DNA of 43,082 bases from contig JANWKR010000012.1 in NCBI GenBank assembly GCA_025451275.1, positions 1 through 43,082 of the forward strand. The letters run 5' to 3'. The notes beneath the pieces are model-generated. The model did no database searches. It was given only the letters and a program-made list of their open reading frames with translations, and was not told the origin of the DNA. The position numbers and the translations under genes are program-made. Shown one piece after another: positions 37,797 to 43,082 of this stretch (position 1 is its first letter; each line of letters starts with the position of its first letter). Source of the DNA: Steroidobacteraceae bacterium (GTDB lineage: Bacteria > Pseudomonadota > Gammaproteobacteria > Steroidobacterales > Steroidobacteraceae).

Positions 37797-38065
37797 CACT
37801 CGAGGTCCGGGTCCCCGGCGTCCGGCGCCGCCGGCGGCTCTTCGAACGGCACGGGCTGGGCCTCGCCGCCCTTGCGGAGCAGGATCTCGACCTTCTGCTG
37901 CGCCGCCTGGAGCGAGCTCTGGCAGTGCCGGGTGAGTGCCACGCCGCGCTCGAACACTTTCAGGGCCTCATCGAGGGGCAGATCGCCGCGCTCGAGGCGC
38001 TCGACCAGGCCCTCGAGTTCGGCGAGCGCCTCTTCGAAGTCCGGCGGTTTGCTGTTGCGCGCCAA
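37796..38065 (-). CDS. xseB: Exodeoxyribonuclease VII small subunit
   Basis: 89 residues. Helical-hairpin protein that binds the XseA C-terminal arm in multiple copies. FEEALAELEGLVERLERGDLPLDEAL and FERGVALTRHCQSSL are diagnostic; the acidic Pro-rich tail (about 72-89) is variable. First gene of xseB-ispA-dxs, divergent from the rubrerythrin gene (151-base gap). Confidence 0.95.
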   Translation of the reverse strand: MARNSKPPDFEEALAELEGLVERLERGDLPLDEALKVFERGVALTRHCQSSLQAAQQKVEILLRKGGEAQPVPFEEPPAAPDAGDPDLE

Positions 38066-38148
38066 GTGAGTCTGGTCCGTGAGCGGCAGGGCGAGGTTGC
38101 GGGGCGCGCAACGTTACACAGCGCGCCGCGGCAGGGTCAACGCCAGGG

Positions 38149-38177
38149 TTGCAGCCCGTGCGCGGCGGGGATAGAGT
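38149..38177 (+). promoter_or_regulatory. Putative rubrerythrin promoter
   Basis: TTGCAG (38149-38154), 17-base spacer, TAGAGT (38172-38177); a weak match to both boxes. A small inverted repeat, AGAGT-CCCGC-ACTCT (38173-38187), overlaps the -10. Predicted start of transcription is near 38184. Confidence 0.35.
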
Positions 38178-38189
38178 CCCGCACTCTGA

Positions 38190-38204
38190 TTAGACCAAGT
38201 CTAA
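38190..38204. promoter_or_regulatory. Perfect inverted repeat TTAGAC-CAA-GTCTAA, likely operator
   Basis: Two exact 6-base arms with a 3-base spacer, just downstream of the predicted transcription start and 12 bases before the rubrerythrin ATG. Its AT content stands out from the surroundings. A 15-base TTA...TAA dyad resembles boxes of the Fur superfamily (PerR, Irr) in geometry; the actual regulator is not in the window. Confidence 0.55.
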
Positions 38205-38216
38205 GTGAGGAGCGTC

Positions 38217-38630
38217 ATGAATCTCAAAGGCAGCAAGACGGAAAAGAACCTCAAGGATGCGTTCGCCGGGGAATCACAGGCGAATCGCCGCTATCTGTAT
38301 TTCGCCGCGAAGGCCGACGTGGAGGGGTTCAACGACGTATCCGCCGTGTTCCGCTCCACCGCCGAGGGCGAGACCGGCCATGCGCACGGACACCTCGAGT
38401 ACCTCGAGGCGGTCGGCGATCCGGCCACCGGCCTGCCGATCGGCGAGACCAAGCTGAATCTCAAGGCGGCCATTGCCGGCGAGACGCACGAGTACACCGA
38501 CATGTACCCGGGGATGGCGAAGTCGGCGCGCGAGGAAGGCTTCGCGGAAATCGCCGACTGGTTCGAGACGCTCGCCAAGGCCGAGCGCTCGCACGCCAAC
38601 CGCTTTCAGAAGGCACTGGACTCGATCTGA
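38217..38630 (+). CDS. Rubrerythrin, ferritin-like domain only
   Basis: 137 residues from the ATG at 38217, set by AGGAG five bases upstream (an in-frame GTG at 38205 lies in the operator). Four-helix diiron protein that reduces peroxide in anaerobes and microaerobes. Diiron ligands appear complete: E19 (AGESQANRRY), E52 and H55 (EGETGHAHGH), E89 and E92 (GETHEY), E123 and H126 (AERSHANRF). The C-terminal rubredoxin FeCys4 domain of classical rubrerythrin is missing, so electrons must come from another protein, plausibly the Fe-S protein encoded next. First gene of a three-gene set. Confidence 0.9.
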   Translation: MNLKGSKTEKNLKDAFAGESQANRRYLYFAAKADVEGFNDVSAVFRSTAEGETGHAHGHLEYLEAVGDPATGLPIGETKLNLKAAIAGETHEYTDMYPGMAKSAREEGFAEIADWFETLAKAERSHANRFQKALDSI

Positions 38631-38644
38631 GCCGCCCGGGACGA

Positions 38645-38672
38645 GGCGGGCGCGCGCCGGCGCACGCCCGCC
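38645..38672 (+). terminator. GC hairpin between the rubrerythrin and Fe-S protein genes
   Basis: GGCGGGCG (38645-38652) pairs with CGCCCGCC (38665-38672), 12-base GC loop, 14 bases after the rubrerythrin stop. No U-tract. It may be an attenuator or processing site giving more rubrerythrin than downstream protein. Confidence 0.4.
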
Positions 38673-38703
38673 ACGCACGCCTCGCGCCCGGCCGGACGCG
38701 CGC

Positions 38704-40080
38704 ATGAGCACTACGCCGCCGCGCCCCGGTGCCGCCGGCAGCGGACGCGAGGGGAGCCTCGAGGCTCCGACGCGCCACCCGCTCGCCTGGGACACCGCGG
38801 AGTTCTACGAGCAGGGCGCGCTCGAGAAAGAACTCGAGCGCGTGTTCGACATCTGCCACGGCTGCCGCCGCTGCTTCAGCCTGTGCAACGCCTTCCCGAC
38901 GCTGTTCGACGCGGTGGACGCCACCCGCGAGGGCGAGGTGCACGCCCTCGAGCGCAAGGTCTTCTGGGAGGTCGTCGACCACTGCTACCTGTGCGACATG
39001 TGCTTCATGACCAAGTGTCCGTACGTGCCGCCGCATCCCTGGAACGTCGACTTCCCGCACCTGATGCTGCGCGCCAAGGCGGCGCGGGTGAAGACACAGG
39101 GGCTGTCGCTGAGCGAGCGCGTGCTGGCCGCCACCGACACGGTCGGCAGCCTCGCCGGCATCCCGGTGGTGGCGGAGATCGTGAACGCCGTCAACGCCTC
39201 GCGCCCCGGACGCGTGCTGCTGGAGAAGACCCTGGGCGTGGACCGCGGCGCGCCGCTGCCGAAGTACCAGGCCCGCAGCGCCCGCCGGCGCCTGGCCGCG
39301 CTCGGCACGGTGACGCCGGCGGCGGCCGGGGCGGCGCGCGCCACGGCCGACACGACCGGCCGCGTGGCGCTCTTCACCACCTGCTACGGCAACCGCAACG
39401 AGCCCGAGCTGGATGAGGATCTGGCGGCGGTGTTCGGGCACAACGGCATCGAGCTGGCGCTGCTCGATGGCGAGCGCTGCTGTGGCATGCCGCGGCTCGA
39501 GCTCGGGGACCTCGAGGGGGTGGCGAAGCTCAAGGAGTTCAACATCCCGCGCCTGATGCAGGCGGTGGAGGCCGGTTACGATCTGGTGGCGCCCATTCCG
39601 TCGTGCGTGCTGATGTTCAAGCAGGAGCTGCCGCTCATGTACCCCGCGGATCAGCAGGTACAGCGGGTCGGCGCGCACATGTTCGATCCGTTCGAGTACC
39701 TGATGCTGCGTCACGCAGCGGGCCTGCTGCGCACCGACTTCAAGGCCGCGCTCGGCAAGGTGAGTTACCACGTGCCCTGTCACCTCAGGGTGCAGAATCT
39801 CGGACTGAAGACGCGCGACCTGCTGACGCTCGTGCCCGGCACCACGGTCGAGCCGATCGAGCGCTGCTCCGGCCACGACGGCACCTACGGGGTGAAGCGG
39901 CGCTTCCGCGCGGCCTCCGTCAAGATCGGCCGCCCGGTGGTGCAGAAGGTGCAGGCCAGCGGCGCCGACCACTACGCGAGCGACTGCCCGATGGCCGGGC
40001 ACCAGATCGCGAGCGGCCTGGAGGGCGCGCGGCCGCCCGAGCACCCGCTGCGGCTGCTGCGCGTAGCCTACGGACTGTGA
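38704..40080 (+). CDS. (Fe-S)-binding oxidoreductase with two 4Fe-4S motifs and CCG domains (GlpC/HdrD-like)
   Basis: 458 residues. Two ferredoxin-type clusters near the N-terminus: C51-x2-C54-x2-C57-x3-C61 and C94-x2-C97-x2-C100-x4-C105-P. Then two cysteine-rich CCG-type domains: the first with C227, C259-C260-G and C301; the second with C359, C388-S-G and C428, where one Cys of the usual CCG is replaced by Ser (CSGHDGTYG). Such domains bind non-cubane or [4Fe-4S] clusters in heterodisulfide reductase, glycolate oxidase and GlpC. No membrane segment or flavin domain. Its position between rubrerythrin and DUF3501 suggests it relays electrons to rubrerythrin (inference). Confidence 0.88.
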   Translation: MSTTPPRPGAAGSGREGSLEAPTRHPLAWDTAEFYEQGALEKELERVFDICHGCRRCFSLCNAFPTLFDAVDATREGEVHALERKVFWEVVDHCYLCDMCFMTKCPYVPPHPWNVDFPHLMLRAKAARVKTQGLSLSERVLAATDTVGSLAGIPVVAEIVNAVNASRPGRVLLEKTLGVDRGAPLPKYQARSARRRLAALGTVTPAAAGAARATADTTGRVALFTTCYGNRNEPELDEDLAAVFGHNGIELALLDGERCCGMPRLELGDLEGVAKLKEFNIPRLMQAVEAGYDLVAPIPSCVLMFKQELPLMYPADQQVQRVGAHMFDPFEYLMLRHAAGLLRTDFKAALGKVSYHVPCHLRVQNLGLKTRDLLTLVPGTTVEPIERCSGHDGTYGVKRRFRAASVKIGRPVVQKVQASGADHYASDCPMAGHQIASGLEGARPPEHPLRLLRVAYGL

Positions 40081-40096
40081 GGCCGGGGGGCGCGCA

Positions 40097-42659
<2,563 letters not shown>

Positions 42660-42661
42660 CC

Positions 42662-43082
42662 GTGGCGGGCGAGAACCAGGAGCTGAACTTCGAGGGCGTC
42701 GAGCGCCAGCCGCTGCGCACCTTCACCGAGAAGGCCTACCTCGACTACTCGATGTACGTGATCCTCGACCGGGCGCTGCCTGCGCTCGGCGACGGACTCA
42801 AGCCGGTGCAGCGGCGCATCACCTACGCCATGAGCGAGCTCGGGCTGTCGGCGGTGTCCAAGCACAAGAAATCCGCGCGCACCGTCGGCGACGTCATCGG
42901 CAAGTTCCATCCGCACGGCGATTCGGCCTGCTATGAGGCGATGGTGCTCATGGCGCAGTCGTTCGCCTACCGCTACCCGCTGGTCGACGGCCAGGGCAAC
43001 TGGGGCTCGCAGGACGATCCCAAGTCCTTCGCCGCCATGCGCTACACCGAGGCCAAGCTCACCAAATACGCCGACGTGCTGC
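42662..43082 (+). CDS. parC: DNA topoisomerase IV subunit A, 5' part only
   Basis: DNA-cleaving subunit partnering ParE. 140 residues present from a GTG; the rest lies beyond the window. Breakage-reunion domain: [36 protein letters not shown] and catalytic Y128 in [10 protein letters not shown]. The residues matching E. coli Ser80 and Glu84 are S88 and E92, i.e. unaltered at the positions commonly changed in quinolone resistance. Same operon as parE. Confidence 0.95.
   Translation, partial: MAGENQELNFEGVERQPLRTFTEKAYLDYSMYVILDRALPALGDGLKPVQRRITYAMSELGLSAVSKHKKSARTVGDVIGKFHPHGDSACYEAMVLMAQSFAYRYPLVDGQGNWGSQDDPKSFAAMRYTEAKLTKYADVL

Noticed and set aside
35499-38069. 856-codon plus-strand open frame across dxs, ispA and xseB
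   Set aside because: Runs antisense through three recognised genes with no homology or start signal.

Overview
The window is high-GC (by eye about 68-70%), almost fully coding chromosomal DNA. No intergenic gap exceeds about 170 bases. Gene content and order point to a free-living gammaproteobacterium of a GC-rich lineage (Xanthomonadales/Nevskiales/Steroidobacter-like is my inference). Supporting markers are guaB-guaA, tadA-mltF-purL, DUF1820, xseB-ispA-dxs, nrdR-ribD-ribE-ribB-ribH-nusB-thiL and parE-parC. GTG starts and 1-4 base gene overlaps are common. I see no integrase, transposase, IS, CRISPR array or phage gene.

Layout. 1-2556 (minus): guaB then guaA (GMP synthesis; guaA is cut by the left edge). 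2612-5338 (plus): xseA, a periplasmic M23 peptidase and tadA, mutually overlapping. 5342-6829 (minus): lipoprotein lytic transglycosylase mltF. 6897-6989: tRNA-Ser(CGA). 7007-8308 (minus): an FHA protein of the type VI secretion TagH family without other secretion genes nearby. 8405-12652 (plus): DUF1820 and purL. 19267-12662 (minus): ettA, mprF, acvB and a zinc-ribbon protein; mprF/acvB looks like a make-and-break pair for aminoacyl-phosphatidylglycerol. 19435-20370: an AcuC-type deacetylase.

20498-30039 (plus) is a glyA-nrdR-riboflavin-nusB-thiL block. It is split between ribE and ribB by a four-gene envelope redox/metal cassette: DUF2946 protein, CxxCxC outer-membrane barrel, Tat-exported TlpA and Sec-exported TlpA. 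The ribB product carries a GTP-cyclohydrolase-II-like domain that has lost its zinc cysteines. 30150-33582 is a signalling patch: a Ser/Thr kinase fused to a C-terminal cyclic-nucleotide-binding domain, then an OmpR/histidine-kinase pair. A small PsiF-repeat protein faces it.

38065-33943 (minus): xseB-ispA-dxs-folE2 (isoprenoid and folate precursors). Divergently, 38217-40678 (plus) is a three-gene set of rubrerythrin, a (Fe-S)-binding CCG-domain oxidoreductase and DUF3501, preceded by a perfect inverted repeat that looks like an operator. The window ends with parE and the start of parC (topoisomerase IV).

Most promising for new biology: the rubrerythrin/Fe-S/DUF3501 operon with its palindrome, the kinase-cNMP fusion, the redox cassette inside the rib cluster, and a repeated pattern of GC-only hairpins abutting stop codons without U-tracts.
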